Of a DNA stretch of 64,000 bases, positions 7,499-16,820 are shown in pieces. The DNA comes from CAVWGP01 sp963754645 (GTDB taxonomy: Bacteria > Pseudomonadota > Alphaproteobacteria > Bin65). Position 1 is the stretch's first letter; each line of letters opens with the position of its first letter. The stretch lies in the NCBI GenBank assembly GCA_963754645.1, contig CAVWGP010000012.1:744001-808000 (forward strand), written 5' to 3'. A program made the position numbers and the translations under genes. Below the pieces are notes generated by a model. It saw nothing but the letters and a program-made list of their open reading frames with translations. It did not search any database and was not told the DNA's origin.

Positions 7499-9944
7499 TG
7501 CGCCGGTCCAGCGCGCTCAGGCCCGCTTCGGCCACGAGATCGGCCTCGCGCGACAGAATTTCGTCGATCCCGGCGCCCATGATCTGCACCGAACCGATTT
7601 CGAGCAGCACCGGAACGGCGAGCGGCGACACTTGGTCGAGCCTTTGGTGGCGGATGCGGCCCTTGATGCGCGCCAGCATATCGGCGAGGCGCTGCAGATC
7701 GACGAGGCCGGTCGCCGCGTCGGAGCGCGTCGCGTGCAGCAGGATGTGGCCCGGCTCATGGCGCCGCAGCACGTCGTAGATGAGATCGGCGTTGAACGTC
7801 ACCTGCCGGCCGCTTTTTTTGAGGCCCGGATAGCGCCGCTCGATCAAGCCGGCGATGACCGCGACGTTGCGGAAGCAGCGCTTCAGCAGCGACGACTCCG
7901 CCATCCAGGCCTCGAGATCGTCGCCCAACATGTCTTCGGCAAAGAGCGCGTCGATATCTTCGGCCGGCTTGAGCGACCAGACCGCGATGACGTAGTCGGT
8001 GGCCACGAAGCCGAGCGGCTGCAGCCCCGCCCGCTCCATGCGCCGCGTCAGCAGCATGCCGAGCGTTTGATGCGCGTTGCGGCCTTCGAAGCAATAGGCG
8101 ACCGTGAAGTGGCGCATCGCGCGGCCCGCGCCGCGCGGAAAGGTTTCGACGAGCAATCCATTCGGCTGCGGCAAAACCGAGCGCTTGGCTTGTTCGGCGA
8201 GCCATTCGCGCACCGGCGGCGTGTAATCGCGCCAATTTCGCGGTGCGGCCAGGGCGTCGCGGACACGCGCCGCGAGGTTGGTGGTGAGCGGCAGGCGCCC
8301 GCCCTCGAAGACCGGTATTTTCGGCGGCCCGCCGCCCTTGGCCGGCGAGGCGATCACTTCCAGTTCGCGGATCCCGTCGAAGCGCAGCAGCCGGCCGGCA
8401 AACGCGAAGGTGTCGCCGGGCACCAGGCCGGTGGCGAAATATTCTTCGACTTGGCCGAGGCGGCGGCCGTTGCGCATGCGGACCTTGAGCGTCGGCGCTT
8501 CGACGATGACGCCGGCGTTCATCCGGTGCTGCTTGGCAAAGCGCGGATGGGCGATGGCCCAGCGTCCCTCCGCGTTCTGTGCCAGCCGCTTGTAACGCTC
8601 ATAGGCGCCGAGCGCATAGCCGCCGGTGGCGACGAAGTTCAGCAACGCGTCGAAGGTTTCGCGCGGCAGCTCCCCGTAGGGCGCGGCGGACACGACTTCG
8701 CGATAAAGCGCATCCGCGGCGAAGGGCGCGCTGCACGCGGCGGCGACGATGTGCTGCGCCAGCACGTCGAGTCCGCCGGGCCGCAACGGATCGCCGTCGA
8801 GCGCGCCGGCGTGGATCGCGTCGATCGCCGCCTGGCATTCGAGGAACTCGAAGCGATTGCCCGGCACCAATAGGGCCTTGGACGGCACATCGTAGCGATG
8901 ATTGGCGCGGCCGATGCGCTGCAGCAACCGGCTCGCGCCCTTGGGCGCTCCCATCTGGACAACGAGATCGACATCGCCCCAATCGATGCCGAGATCGAGC
9001 GACGAGGTGCAGACGACGGCGCGCAGCTTGCCCGCGATCATCGCCGCCTCGACGCGCAGGCGCTGCGCCTTTTCGAGGCTGCCGTGATGCAGTGCGATGG
9101 CAAGATTTTCGTCGTTCAAGTGCCAAAGCTGCTGGAAGACGATTTCCGCCTGGGCGCGCGTGTTGACGAAAACCAGCGTCGTGCGGTGGCGCCGGATCGC
9201 CTGGTAGACCTCCGGCAGCGCGTGCGTCGCCATGTGACCCGACCACGGTATGCGCGACGCCGGATCGAGAATGGCAATGTCGGGCTCCGGCCCCGGCGCG
9301 CCATGCACGATGCTGACGGCGGCGTCGCCCGGAGCCAGCCAGCGGCGATGGCCGGCTTCGTCGTGCACGGTCGCGGATAGGCCGACGCGGCGGTGCGCGG
9401 GCGCCAGGGCCGCGAGCCGCGTCATCGCCAAGGCCAAGAGATCGCCGCGCTTGGTTGCCGCGAGCGCATGCAGCTCGTCGACGATGACCGTATCGAGCGA
9501 CGCGAACATCGCCGGCGCCTCGGGATAGGACAACAGCAGCGACAGCGATTCCGGCGTGGTGAGCAGGATGCCGGGCGGCGATCGGCGCTGCTTCGCGCGT
9601 TTGGCATGCGATGTATCGCCGGTGCGCGCCTCGCAGCGGATGATCAAGCCCATCTCGGCAACCGGCGCTTCGAGATTGCGGGCGATATCCGCCGCCAGCG
9701 CCTTCAACGGCGAAATATAGACCGTGTGCAGCCCGCGGCGCGGCCGCTCGGCAAGATCGATCAATGTTGGCAGGAACCCGGCCAGCGTCTTGCCGCCACC
9801 GGTCGCCGCGATCAGCAGCGCGTGGCGCCGCGCCTTGGCCGCGCGCAGCATGGCGAGCTGGTGCGCGTGCGGCACCCAGCCGCGCGCCGCGAACCATTCG
9901 GCGAAGGTCGGCGGCAGGATCGATTGCGGCAAGCGGCGGGACAT
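7491..9944 (-). CDS. lhr: Lhr-type ligase-associated DEXH box helicase
   Basis: An 817-residue superfamily 2 helicase. The N-terminal ATPase core has Walker A ATGGGKTLAGFLP and the box II motif VDELHAL; the second RecA domain includes GIDWGDVDLVVQMG and the arginine finger region QRIGRANHR. The remaining C-terminal half carries the winged helix and Lhr-core extension characteristic of Lhr proteins. The family unwinds DNA and RNA-DNA hybrids during damage response. It overlaps pdeM and is divergent from the exonuclease gene, with only 53 bases between them, so one short divergent region must control both arms of the module. Confidence 0.9.
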   Translation of the reverse strand: MSRRLPQSILPPTFAEWFAARGWVPHAHQLAMLRAAKARRHALLIAATGGGKTLAGFLPTLIDLAERPRRGLHTVYISPLKALAADIARNLEAPVAEMGLIIRCEARTGDTSHAKRAKQRRSPPGILLTTPESLSLLLSYPEAPAMFASLDTVIVDELHALAATKRGDLLALAMTRLAALAPAHRRVGLSATVHDEAGHRRWLAPGDAAVSIVHGAPGPEPDIAILDPASRIPWSGHMATHALPEVYQAIRRHRTTLVFVNTRAQAEIVFQQLWHLNDENLAIALHHGSLEKAQRLRVEAAMIAGKLRAVVCTSSLDLGIDWGDVDLVVQMGAPKGASRLLQRIGRANHRYDVPSKALLVPGNRFEFLECQAAIDAIHAGALDGDPLRPGGLDVLAQHIVAAACSAPFAADALYREVVSAAPYGELPRETFDALLNFVATGGYALGAYERYKRLAQNAEGRWAIAHPRFAKQHRMNAGVIVEAPTLKVRMRNGRRLGQVEEYFATGLVPGDTFAFAGRLLRFDGIRELEVIASPAKGGGPPKIPVFEGGRLPLTTNLAARVRDALAAPRNWRDYTPPVREWLAEQAKRSVLPQPNGLLVETFPRGAGRAMRHFTVAYCFEGRNAHQTLGMLLTRRMERAGLQPLGFVATDYVIAVWSLKPAEDIDALFAEDMLGDDLEAWMAESSLLKRCFRNVAVIAGLIERRYPGLKKSGRQVTFNADLIYDVLRRHEPGHILLHATRSDAATGLVDLQRLADMLARIKGRIRHQRLDQVSPLAVPVLLEIGSVQIMGAGIDEILSREADLVAEAGLSALDRRND

Positions 9945-9997
9945 GAGAAGACGAAATACCGGCTTTCAACAATTCCGTCTCGCACCATATCCGAATC

Positions 9998-11014
9998 ATG
10001 CGTAGCAGGGTCAAGCCAAGCGACTGGCTGGTATCGACGCCGGCGGGCCTCTATTGCGTGCCCGGCGATTTTCACATCGATCCGGTGCGGGCGGTGGCGC
10101 GCGCCGTCGTCACGCATGGCCATGGCGATCACGCGCGGCCGAACAACGAAAAAGTGCTGGCCACGCCGGCAACCCTCGCCATCATGCAAGCGCGTTACGG
10201 CCGAGCCGCCGGCAGGAGCCTGCAGGCCCTGCCTTACGGCCGGGCGATCGATCTTGGCGGCGTCGCAGTCAAACTGGTGCCGGCGGGACACATTCTCGGC
10301 GCGGCGCAAATCGTGCTCGAACATGCCGGCCAGCGCATCGTCGTTTCGGGCGACTACAAGCGCCGCGCCGATGCGACCTGCGCCGCGTTCGAACCGGTCA
10401 GCGGCGACGTGTTCATAACCGAGGCTACTTTCGGCCTGCCGGTTTTCCGGCATCCCGTCGATCGCGACGAGATCGGAAAATTATTGGAGTCGCTTACCGT
10501 CTTTCCGTCGCGCACGCACCTCATCGGCGTCTATGCCCTTGGAAAATGCCAACGCATCGTCGCCGTGCTGCGCGCCGTGGGCTATTTCCGGCCAATCTAT
10601 CTGCATGAAGCTTTGATCGAATTGTGCGACGTGTACCGCGCCCAGGGCGTCGATCTCGGGCTGCTCAAACCGGCGCCCGCCGCGACGTCGTCCGAACTCA
10701 AAGGCGCTGTCGTTCTCTGCCCGCCATCGGCGATGAGCGGACCCTGGACCGAGCGATTGAACGAGCCGCTGACGGCCCTGGCTTCGGGCTGGATGCGCAT
10801 CCGGCAGCGCGCCAGGCAATTCGGCGTCGAATTGCCGCTGATCGTTTCGGATCACGCCGATTGGGACGAACTCACGGCAACGCTCGACGAGCTCAAGCCG
10901 GGCGAAATCTGGATCACCCATGGCCGCGAAGATGCGCTGGTCCATTGGGCGGCGAAACGCGGTTACAAGGCGCGCGCCCTCTCGCTCGCCGGCCGCGATG
11001 AGGAGGGCGAATGA
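9998..11014 (+). CDS. Ligase-associated MBL-fold DNA exonuclease
   Basis: A 338-residue metallo-beta-lactamase/beta-CASP nuclease. The metal-binding motif is THGHGDHARP (about residue 38) and the later conserved residues include AGHILGAAQIVLE, SGDYKRR and SDHADWDEL. This combination marks the exonuclease that accompanies the ATP-dependent ligase in the ligase-associated damage-response set; it probably trims damaged DNA ends. The stop codon overlaps the start of the ligase gene by four bases (ATGA at 11011), so the two are translationally coupled. Confidence 0.88.
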   Translation: MRSRVKPSDWLVSTPAGLYCVPGDFHIDPVRAVARAVVTHGHGDHARPNNEKVLATPATLAIMQARYGRAAGRSLQALPYGRAIDLGGVAVKLVPAGHILGAAQIVLEHAGQRIVVSGDYKRRADATCAAFEPVSGDVFITEATFGLPVFRHPVDRDEIGKLLESLTVFPSRTHLIGVYALGKCQRIVAVLRAVGYFRPIYLHEALIELCDVYRAQGVDLGLLKPAPAATSSELKGAVVLCPPSAMSGPWTERLNEPLTALASGWMRIRQRARQFGVELPLIVSDHADWDELTATLDELKPGEIWITHGREDALVHWAAKRGYKARALSLAGRDEEGE

Positions 11015-12597
11015 AAGACTTCGCCGCGCTGCTCGATCGCCTGCTTTACGCGCCGGACGACGAAACCAAGATTGCGCTGCTGGGCCGATATTTTCGCGCC
11101 GCCGCCGGCCCCGAGCGCGGCTGGGGATTGGCGCTGCTCGCAAGCGAGCTGGATCTTCGCGCGGTGAAGCCGGCAGCGATCAGAAAATTGGTTGCCGGGC
11201 GGTCCGACCCTGTCCTGTTCGATCTCAGCCACGACTATGTCGGAGACCTCGCGGAAACCTGCGCTTTGCTCTGGCCCGAGCGTCCCGGGACGGAGCCGCC
11301 TCGCCTCGGCGACATTGTTGCCGGGATGCAAGGCGCGGACCGCGGCGAACTGCCCTCGCAGATGGCGCGCTGGCTCGATGGGCTCGATGCGAACGGACGG
11401 TGGACTATGATCAAGTTGGTCGCCGGCGGATTTCGGAGCGGCGTTTCGGCGCGGCTCGCCAAGGCGGCATTGGCCGAAGCATTCGGCAAGCCGCTCGCCG
11501 CGATCGAGGAAATCTGGCACGGCCTCGAAGCACCCTACGCCCCGCTGTTCGCTTGGCTCGAAGGCGCCGCCGCGCAGCCAGAACCCGCGGCCTACGCCCG
11601 CATCCGGCCCTTCATGCTCGCGCGCGCGATCGAACGCCTCGACGATCTGGACGCCGGCGAATGGCAGGTCGAATGGCTGTGGGACGGCATCCGCGTTCAA
11701 CTCGTCGCCGCGGCCGAGGCGACGCGGCTTTATTCGCGCGCCGGCGACGAGCTTTCAGCCGCATTTCCAGATGTGCTGGCGGGAATGCGGTTTCGCGGCG
11801 TCATCGACGGCGAACTCCTGGTGCGCGGCGCCGACGGCGAACCCGCGCCCTTCGATCGGCTACGCCAGCGGCTGGGCCGAAAACCGCCAAGCAGGAAACT
11901 GCAGGAACAAAATCCGGCCATTGTGCGGGCCCATGACATGCTCTTTCTCGGCGATGAGGATTGGCGCGGCCGGCCGCTGCGCGAGCGGCGCCGCGCCCTG
12001 GAAGAAACGATCGCCGCGCATCCGCACGAGCGGCTCGATCTTTCGCCGATTCTGCATGTCGGCGCGGCCGGCGAGATGACCGCCTTCCAAGCCGAAGCCC
12101 GCCGTCTCGGGCGCGCGGGCCTCATGTTCAAGCGGCGTATCAGCGTCTACGGCGCCGGCCGCATCGGAGGCGCTTGGTACAAATGGAAGTGCGAACCGCA
12201 GACCGCCGACGCGGTTCTGATGTACGCGCAGCGCGGCGGCGGCAAGCGCACGGCGTTTTTCTCGAACTATACCTTCGGCGTTTGGCGCGGCGCCGAGCTG
12301 GTCCCGGTCGGAAAGGCGCGCGCCGACTTTGCCGAGGATGAACTCAAGCGGCTCGATCGCTGGATTCGCGACAACACGGTGGACCGCTTCGGCCCGGTCT
12401 GCGCAGTCGGCAATGCATTGGTCTTCGAAGTCGAATTCGTCGACGTCAATCGCTCGGCGCGGCACAAGTCCGGCCTCGCCTTGCGATCGCCTCGCATCAG
12501 GCGCATTCGCTGGGATAAGCTTGCCGCCGACGCCGATCGTATCGAGGCGCTGCAGGCCAAATTGGCGGTGCACGCGGTTGCGGCGAAGGCTTGTTAA
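11011..12597 (+). CDS. ATP-dependent DNA ligase homologue lacking the catalytic lysine
   Basis: A 528-residue protein with the ligase-associated ATP-dependent ligase architecture: an N-terminal DNA-binding domain, a nucleotidyltransferase core and an OB domain. Motif III (GVIDGELLV) and motif V (AWYKWKCEP) are normal. Motif I, expected as EWKWDGIR, reads EWLWDGIR: residue 223, where AMP should attach, is Leu (CTG at 11677-11679). Motif IV, expected EGLMLKR, reads AGLMFKR, with Ala369 replacing the metal-binding Glu. Lys to Leu needs two base changes, so one read error does not explain it. The protein may therefore bind nicks without sealing them. It is coupled to the exonuclease gene. Confidence 0.85.
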   Translation: MKDFAALLDRLLYAPDDETKIALLGRYFRAAAGPERGWGLALLASELDLRAVKPAAIRKLVAGRSDPVLFDLSHDYVGDLAETCALLWPERPGTEPPRLGDIVAGMQGADRGELPSQMARWLDGLDANGRWTMIKLVAGGFRSGVSARLAKAALAEAFGKPLAAIEEIWHGLEAPYAPLFAWLEGAAAQPEPAAYARIRPFMLARAIERLDDLDAGEWQVEWLWDGIRVQLVAAAEATRLYSRAGDELSAAFPDVLAGMRFRGVIDGELLVRGADGEPAPFDRLRQRLGRKPPSRKLQEQNPAIVRAHDMLFLGDEDWRGRPLRERRRALEETIAAHPHERLDLSPILHVGAAGEMTAFQAEARRLGRAGLMFKRRISVYGAGRIGGAWYKWKCEPQTADAVLMYAQRGGGKRTAFFSNYTFGVWRGAELVPVGKARADFAEDELKRLDRWIRDNTVDRFGPVCAVGNALVFEVEFVDVNRSARHKSGLALRSPRIRRIRWDKLAADADRIEALQAKLAVHAVAAKAC

Positions 12598-12653
12598 GAA
12601 TTTCGAATGCCCGCTTCCGTATAAAGGGTTGGCTTGAGGATTGAGAGAATCTT

Positions 12654-13482
12654 ATGGTGAGACGCGGATTTCTTGCGGGATTGAGCCTCGTACTGATGGC
12701 CGGCGGCGCGACGGCGCAAAACGGCAATCCGTGGAGCGGCTATATCGTTGCCGAGCAATGGTGCGCCGCGCTCGATCGGCTCCTATGCCAATGGCTGCAT
12801 CCAAGGCGCTGCAGCCCTGCCGCTCGATGGGCCGGGCTGGCACGTGATCCGCCCGCAGCGCAATCGCAATTGGGGCCATCCCCGGCTCGTCGCGGCGGTG
12901 CAGGCGATCGCGAAGCAAGTTCTGGCCGAAACCGGCAAGTCGTTGCTCGTCGCCGACCTGGCGCAGCCCCGCGGCGGGCCGGTCAGCGGCCATGCCAGCC
13001 ATCAGATCGGTCTCGATGCCGATATTCGCTTCCAGCTTGTTGGGCGCGGCGGACCGGACGCGGCGCTGCGCAACGAGGGCCAAGAAACCTCGATGCTGAC
13101 GGCCGACGCCAAGGAGATCGACCGAAGCCGATGGCAGGGCGATCAACTCGCGATGCTGCGGGCCGCGGCGCAGCTTCCCGGCATGGATCGGATCTTCGTC
13201 AATCCCGTCATCAAGCGCGAAGCCTGCTTAGCCACCAGCGGAGATCGGCGCTGGCTGGCCAAAGTCGTGCCGTGGTACGGCCACGATGGCCACATGCACA
13301 TTCGACTGACCTGCCCCGTCGACAGTCCGGATTGCCGCGGCCAGGATGCGCTCGGCGGCGACGACGGTTGCGGCAGCGCGCTCGCGTGGTGGTTCACGAC
13401 CGAACCATTCAAGCGGCATTTCAGCCGGCCCGCCAAGCCGCCGGAGCCACCCGCTAGTTGCGGAGCCCTTCTGCTGCGCTAG
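12654..13482 (+). pseudogene. mepA: Penicillin-insensitive murein endopeptidase MepA, frameshifted as given
   Basis: A periplasmic LAS-type zinc peptidase that cuts D-Ala-meso-DAP cross-links. The signal peptide MVRRGFLAGLSLVLMAGG is at the N-terminus. The zinc motif SGHASHQIGLDADI and the later HDGHMHIRL are intact, and YANGCIQGAAALPLDGPGW is typical of the family. The frame changes between NPWSGYI and PSNGAPRSIG; removing one t from the pair at 12748-12749 gives a continuous protein of about 275 residues. The indel is probably an assembly error, as all catalytic residues are kept. It stands alone, between the ligase and the antiporter genes. Confidence 0.83.
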
Positions 13483-13534
13483 GGAGCATAGATTCCTGTA
13501 GCCCTGTCGGAAGGGCTGCGCTACTTCGTTCGGC

Positions 13535-15220
13535 ATGCACGATTTCGGACCGCTCGGCGATAGCGTCATCATCCTAATCGCAGCAATCGCGATCGTTTAC
13601 GTATTCCATCGGCTCAAGGTCAGCCCAGTGCTGGGATATCTCGCAGCGGGCGTCTTGATCGGCCCTTATGCGCTGAGCCTGATCAGCCACCGCGAGGCGG
13701 TGGCGACGCTGGGCGAACTCGGCGTCGTGTTCCTGCTCTTCATCGTGGGATTGGAACTATCGTTCCGCCGCCTGGCCGCCATGCGCACCGAGGTTTTCGG
13801 CCTCGGCTCGGCACAAGTCTTCATCACGGCCGGATTGGCGATGCTGGGCCTCATCGGGCTGGGCGTCGGCTGGAAGGCCGCGCTCGTCATCGGTTTCGGC
13901 ATTGCCATGTCGTCGACCGCCGTGGTGCTGCAAGTCCTCAGCGACCGCGGCGAAATGTCGAGCCGCATGGGGCGAACCGCCTTTTCGATCCTTCTGCTGC
14001 AGGATTTGGCGATCATCCCGCTGCTCGCCATTGCGCCGCTGCTCGGCGACGCGAGCCAGGAACGGACCGATTGGGCCAAGCTCGCCTTGGCGTTCGGCAC
14101 TGCCGCGGCAGCGCTCGCGGTTATTCTCCTTGTCGGCCGATACGTTTTGCAACCGCTGTTTCGCGCCGTTGCCGGCATGCGTCGTCCCGAACTCTTCGTC
14201 GGAATCACGCTCCTCGTCGTCCTCGGCACCGCATGGGCGACCGAAACGGTTGGACTGTCGCTGACCTTGGGCGCATTTCTCGCCGGTTTGATGCTCGCCG
14301 AGACCGAATTCCGCCATCAGATCGAAGTCGAGCTTCGGCCGTTCGAAGGCCTGCTGCTCGGCCTGTTCTTCGTTACCATAGGCATGACGATCGATCTCGG
14401 TTTTGCGCTGCGGAACTGGTGGCAAGTTGCATTGCTGTTGCTCGGCCTGATCGCGATCAAAGCGACGGTCATTACGCTTATTTGCCGGATCATCAACCTG
14501 CCCTTGGCCGTCGCCTTGCGCACCGGGCTCCTGCTGGCGCAAGCCAGCGAATTCGCCTTTGTCTTGGTCGCGATCGCGGCACGCGAGAAGATCGTGCCGG
14601 CGGAGATTCGGCAGATGGTTCTCGCCGTTGCCAGCCTGTCGATGGCGGCGACCCCGTTTCTCGTTATTGCCGGCCGCGCACTCGCCGAGAAGCTCGAAAA
14701 ATCCGCCAAGATCGGCCTTGCCGCCTTGGAACAAGAGCATCTCGATCTCGGCGAACACGTGGTGATCGCGGGCTTCGGCCGCTTCGGGCAAATGATCGCG
14801 CGCCTGCTCAATGCCAACCGCATTCCCTATGTCGCCCTCGACCTCAATGCCGCGCGTGTCGGGAAGCTCAAGCAAAGCGGCGTGCCGGTCAGCTATGGCG
14901 ACGCGCAGCGGCCGGAAATCTTGTGGGGCGTCGGCATCGACCGGGCACAGGCCATCGTCATCACGGCGCATGACGATGCGGCGGGCGAAGTGCGGCTTGT
15001 GCGGCAATTGCGCGAACGCCTGCCCAATCTCGTCATCGTGGCCCGGGCGCGCGATGGATTGCACGCCAACGCGCTCAAGGCCGCCGGTGCCACGGCCGCG
15101 GTGCAGGATGCGCTGGCTTCGAGCCTGCATCTCGCGCAATCGGTCATGCGCAGCGTCGGCCTGCCGGAAGGCGATTTGAACGCGATGGTGCTCGAATACG
15201 GCGAGCGCGAGATCACGTGA
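13535..15220 (+). CDS. CPA2 cation/proton antiporter with RCK domain (Kef type)
   Basis: A 561-residue inner-membrane protein. Residues 1 to about 390 form a dozen hydrophobic helices typical of the monovalent cation:proton antiporter-2 family, with the start pattern VSPVLGYLAAGVLIGP and the GLELSFRRL segment near residue 70. Residues from about 405 form a cytoplasmic RCK/TrkA-N domain, with the dinucleotide-binding loop VVIAGFGRFGQMIARLL. It probably exports potassium, gated by a nucleotide or thiol signal. The glutathione-regulated subfamily cannot be decided from sequence alone. Gene msrB lies convergently just downstream. Confidence 0.85.
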   Translation: MHDFGPLGDSVIILIAAIAIVYVFHRLKVSPVLGYLAAGVLIGPYALSLISHREAVATLGELGVVFLLFIVGLELSFRRLAAMRTEVFGLGSAQVFITAGLAMLGLIGLGVGWKAALVIGFGIAMSSTAVVLQVLSDRGEMSSRMGRTAFSILLLQDLAIIPLLAIAPLLGDASQERTDWAKLALAFGTAAAALAVILLVGRYVLQPLFRAVAGMRRPELFVGITLLVVLGTAWATETVGLSLTLGAFLAGLMLAETEFRHQIEVELRPFEGLLLGLFFVTIGMTIDLGFALRNWWQVALLLLGLIAIKATVITLICRIINLPLAVALRTGLLLAQASEFAFVLVAIAAREKIVPAEIRQMVLAVASLSMAATPFLVIAGRALAEKLEKSAKIGLAALEQEHLDLGEHVVIAGFGRFGQMIARLLNANRIPYVALDLNAARVGKLKQSGVPVSYGDAQRPEILWGVGIDRAQAIVITAHDDAAGEVRLVRQLRERLPNLVIVARARDGLHANALKAAGATAAVQDALASSLHLAQSVMRSVGLPEGDLNAMVLEYGEREIT

Positions 15221-15236
15221 TGCCGGTGGCGATCCG

Positions 15237-15663
15237 CTATTTTTTCTTGTCGCCCTTGGCTGCGGCCTCGAACGCCAGCGCGGCGGAGTTCATGCAATAG
15301 CGCTGCCCCGTCGGCTTCGGCCCATCGGGGAAAACGTGGCCGAGATGAGCATCGCAGCGCGCGCACAGGATCTCGGTGCGCGACATGAAAAAACTGCTGT
15401 CGTCGCGCGCCGTCACGCCGCCCGGCTCGATCGGCTCCCAGAAGCTCGGCCAACCGGTGCCCGAATCGTATTTCGTCGCCGAATTCGAACAACGGCGCGC
15501 CGCAGCATACGCAGCGATAGAGCCCGGACTCCTTGTTGTTCCAATAGATGCCGGTGAATGCGCGTTCGGTGCCGTGCTTGCGCGTGACGCTAAATTGCTC
15601 CGCCGTCAATTGCGCGCGCCATTCGGCGTCCGTTTTGACGATCTTTTCGGGCTTGTCGCTCAT
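15237..15663 (-). pseudogene. msrB: Peptide methionine-R-sulfoxide reductase MsrB, frameshifted as given
   Basis: MsrB reduces methionine-R-sulfoxide in proteins. The N-terminal part has KTDAEWRAQL and the zinc pair CVCCGAPLFE. After this the frame changes; in the other frame one reads GTGWPSFWEPIEPG, then CARCDAHLGHVFPDGP and the catalytic-cysteine segment QRYCMNSAALAFEA. Removing one base at 15482-15483 makes one protein of 141 residues, the normal length, ending in KGDKKK. All zinc and catalytic cysteines are kept, so an assembly error is likely. The true stop is at 15237-15239. It is convergent with the antiporter and divergent from the CBS protein gene. Confidence 0.85.
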
Positions 15664-15740
15664 GGCTTCGTTTCGCTCCATTCGAACAGCCGGCAAGTAC
15701 TGCCGCTTTCGTGCCACATTTTCATCGCTTACTCGACTAT

Positions 15741-15759
15741 ACGACGCGATTGGCGTCGT
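15741..15759. promoter_or_regulatory. Short inverted repeat between msrB and the CBS gene
   Basis: ACGACGC and GCGTCGT form a perfect seven-base inverted repeat around a five-base spacer. It lies directly after a TATACG sequence that could be a -10 box for the CBS gene, in the 134-base divergent gap. It could be an operator, but the repeat is short and could be chance. Confidence 0.2.
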
Positions 15760-15797
15760 GCCCACGCAATCTCCTTCACATATGAGCGAGGTGCGCT

Positions 15798-16232
15798 ATG
15801 GTAGTCGCTGAAATCCTGACATCCAAGGGAACGACCGTCCACTCCGTGTCGCCCGACTTGACCGTGCGCGAGGCGGCGCGAATTTTGCACGAGAAGCGCA
15901 TCGGCGCGCTGCTCATCCGCGGACCGGGCGGCGCGATCGAAGGCGTGATCTCCGAGCGCGACATCGTCATCGGATTCGCCGAGCAGGGCGCCGAAGTCGA
16001 GCGCAAGACGGTGCGGTCTTTGATGACGCCGGTATCGCGGCTTATCACCTGCGCACCGCACGACCGCATCGACCGCATCATGTCGGTCATGACGGATCGC
16101 CGCGTGCGCCATTTGCCGGTCATGGACGGCGCGCGCCTGATCGGAATGATCTCGATCGGCGATGTCGTCAAAGCCCGGATCCGCGAGACCGTCGCCGAAG
16201 TGGAAGCAATGGCGGCGTATGTTCGCGGCTGA
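15798..16232 (+). CDS. Two-CBS-domain protein
   Basis: A 144-residue cytoplasmic protein made almost wholly of a pair of CBS domains. The first spans about residues 8-62 (VSPDLTVREAARILHEKR ... GVISERDIV) and the second about 75-130 (RIDRIMSVMTDRRVRHLPV ... GMISIGDVV). Such stand-alone Bateman modules bind adenine nucleotides and act as energy or redox sensors. It starts with an ATG beside a purine-rich GAGG (GAGCGAGGTGCGCT). No partner enzyme is adjacent, and the regulated target cannot be inferred. Confidence 0.88.
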   Translation: MVVAEILTSKGTTVHSVSPDLTVREAARILHEKRIGALLIRGPGGAIEGVISERDIVIGFAEQGAEVERKTVRSLMTPVSRLITCAPHDRIDRIMSVMTDRRVRHLPVMDGARLIGMISIGDVVKARIRETVAEVEAMAAYVRG

Positions 16233-16355
16233 CGATCGGCGACAAGGGCGGCGCTTCGACACCGTAGAGCCGCGTTCTCAATTGTCCTTGGGGTGGACAT
16301 TGAGAGTTGAATATGACGATCGCCGCACGAAGGCGGTCGTGGTTCTAAGACCGGA

Positions 16356-16562
16356 CTAGGCGGAAACGACGAGGTTTTCGGCCTTCTTTCCCTTACGGTC
16401 ATCGACGACGTTGAACGTGACGCGCTGACCTTCGTTAAGTGTCTGCAGTCCGGCACGTTGCACTGCGGTAACATGCACGAATACGTCCTTACCACCGCCA
16501 TCCGGCGCAATAAAACCGAATCCTTTGGTGGTATTGAACCACTTCACGACGCCTGAAGCCAT
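16356..16562 (-). CDS. Cold-shock protein
   Basis: A 68-residue single cold-shock domain protein. RNP1 (KGFGFIAPDGG) and RNP2 (DVFVHVTAV) are both intact, as is the opening GVVKWFNTTK. It binds single-stranded RNA and DNA and probably melts mRNA secondary structure. The gene is alone, with a 258-base gap upstream to the end of uvrB, long enough for the extended 5' leader common in this family, although I could not identify a specific thermosensor fold. Confidence 0.93.
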   Translation of the reverse strand: MASGVVKWFNTTKGFGFIAPDGGGKDVFVHVTAVQRAGLQTLNEGQRVTFNVVDDRKGKKAENLVVSA

Positions 16563-16726
16563 TTAGTTCAACCCCATCTTGCCCATGCTCAGCCGCGCGA
16601 CCTTGGGCGACTACGAATACGCGGGCCGACGCGGAACTGCGATTGTGGGAGACAAAAACCCACATCCGCCGCCGCTTGGCGCAAAATCGCACATAAATAT
16701 TGGCCGGGCCTATACGGAAAAATACT

Positions 16727-16749
16727 TAGCTCGCTCAACCGAGCAGCTA
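16727..16749. terminator. Possible bidirectional terminator after uvrB
   Basis: TAGCT-C-GCTC and GAGC-AGCTA pair around the loop AACC with one bulged base. TTTTT follows on both sides: TATTTTT on the plus strand and GTATTTTT on the minus strand. It lies about 70 bases after the uvrB stop and before the cold-shock gene. Confidence 0.45.
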
Positions 16750-16820
16750 TTTTTGCCGTACTTTGAATAGGTTCGCGCCCTTTCACGCAGAGTTGAACAC
16801 AGCACGACTATGTTCCGGGT

